A stretch of 64,000 nt of DNA from Rotaria macrura. Lineage: Eukaryota; Rotifera; Eurotatoria; Philodinida; Philodinidae. The DNA is taken from positions 124,001 through 188,000 of the forward strand of contig OENT01000053.1 of assembly GCA_900239685.1 (NCBI GenBank). Direction: 5' to 3'. The notes beneath the pieces were generated by a model that saw only the letters and a list, made by a program, of their open reading frames with translations, made no database searches and was not told the DNA's origin. The position numbers and the translations under genes are program-made. Below are positions 63,242 to 64,000 of this stretch, one piece after another (position 1 is the first letter of the stretch; each line of letters opens with the position of its first letter).

Positions 63242-64000
63242 TACAATAATGATGTTCTGTTCAATGATCTGTATGGAATAACTTAAAAAATGCTCTGTAT
63301 TCATTATTACAATAAATATAGTTACATTGATCTATTTAAGTTTTATTCGATGGTAAACGTCGAATAAAAACTCACACATGACATAATGTTCCGTAAAACA
63401 ACATTGGAAAATAAATTTCACACTATGATCAAGAGTATTCCAACGAATGAGAATATTTCATCAACTGTTCTACTAATTAATATAATAGGTTCCTTGTGGA
63501 AAAGCTTGCTTTTTAGAACATCGTTTCAAGATCAATTTCACTGTTAGTCTGTCAGTAAAAACAGATGTCCTTAATGACAAAGTATCACTCATTGATGAAG
63601 ATATGATCTTGAAAATGTATCATTTTTTCTCCGAAGAAAAGAACGACCGATGAATAATTCCAGTTCGTAATTGAAACCCTTCAATGTCACTTCTTACGCT
63701 TCAATCAAAGAAAATTTTCACGCAATGAAAACTAGTAATAACACAATCACCAAAGATAAAACGTTGTTACTAAATGAATTTTTTTTTACTTAAAACACTC
63801 TTCTTCATCACTCATATGTCTATTTTACGTCGTGCATCTGACGATAAATATATTCTATGAATAAAATATGACGTAGAATTTCTTTTTTTTACCAGTCAAC
63901 CGGTACTTAAATTTTGCTAAGTATGTATATTACAACATATCGATGTGAACGTAAAAATAATTATATGCACCTTGACGAACAACAATAGTATTACTTGTAC
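63242..64000. other. Right-edge flank, no gene seen
   Basis: AT-rich DNA from the right end of the inverted-repeat element to the window edge, with no open frame or RNA gene that I can support. Confidence 0.5.

Noticed and set aside
1-64000. tRNA, rRNA and CRISPR-like arrays
   Set aside because: No cloverleaf with a convincing T-loop, no rRNA similarity and no regularly spaced direct repeats were seen on either strand.

Overview
The window looks like nuclear DNA of a small aquatic invertebrate animal, most likely a bdelloid rotifer (Adineta/Rotaria type). This is inferred from overall style and from gene content, not from a marker gene. Genes are split by many GT-AG introns, mostly 45-80 nt with T-rich acceptors plus a few of 1-5 kb. 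The DNA is AT-rich, and TAA, TGA and TAG are all used as stops. The products are animal-specific or ciliate-cell proteins: an innexin, a zinc carboxypeptidase, BBS1, AHI1, CFAP107 and a CEP152-like protein. I rebuilt gene models by hand from reading frame, splice phase and similarity to remembered protein families; all listed exon chains keep frame.

Layout. 1-327 is the 3' end of a rhodopsin-like GPCR gene (+). 835-1491 is a secreted ten-cysteine colipase/prokineticin-fold protein (+). 1.5-6.8 kb is gene-poor. 6778-19663 is a 13-exon gene for a 12-finger C2H2 zinc-finger protein with a polyQ tract (+). 22837-23159 is a small secreted basic peptide (+). 24961-26965 is a 14-exon preprocarboxypeptidase of the M14 family (+) with two micro-exons. 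From 27.1 to 48.4 kb six genes lie on the minus strand. Listed from right to left, which is the direction of transcription, they are BBS1, an innexin, a four-TM protein, a C16orf89/DUF4735 protein, AHI1 (jouberin) and CFAP107. Head-to-head with BBS1 is a 17-exon coiled-coil gene (+, 48797-61268) resembling CEP152/Asterless. The right end holds a 1.06 kb inverted-repeat element with TA flanks, probably a non-autonomous Tc1/mariner-like element.

How it fits together. Four genes within 34 kb (CFAP107, AHI1, BBS1, CEP152-like) act in the centriole/cilium: axonemal microtubule inner protein, transition zone, BBSome and centriole duplication scaffold. The 375-bp gap between the divergent BBS1 and CEP152-like start codons carries a full 14/14 match to the RFX X-box consensus. 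A second X-box-like palindrome lies 69 bp upstream of the AHI1 start. These sites offer a sequence-based explanation for co-regulation of ciliary genes here. The four-TM, C16orf89, AHI1 and CFAP107 genes follow each other on one strand with gaps of only 156, 131 and 238 bp, so shared transcription or trans-splicing is worth testing.
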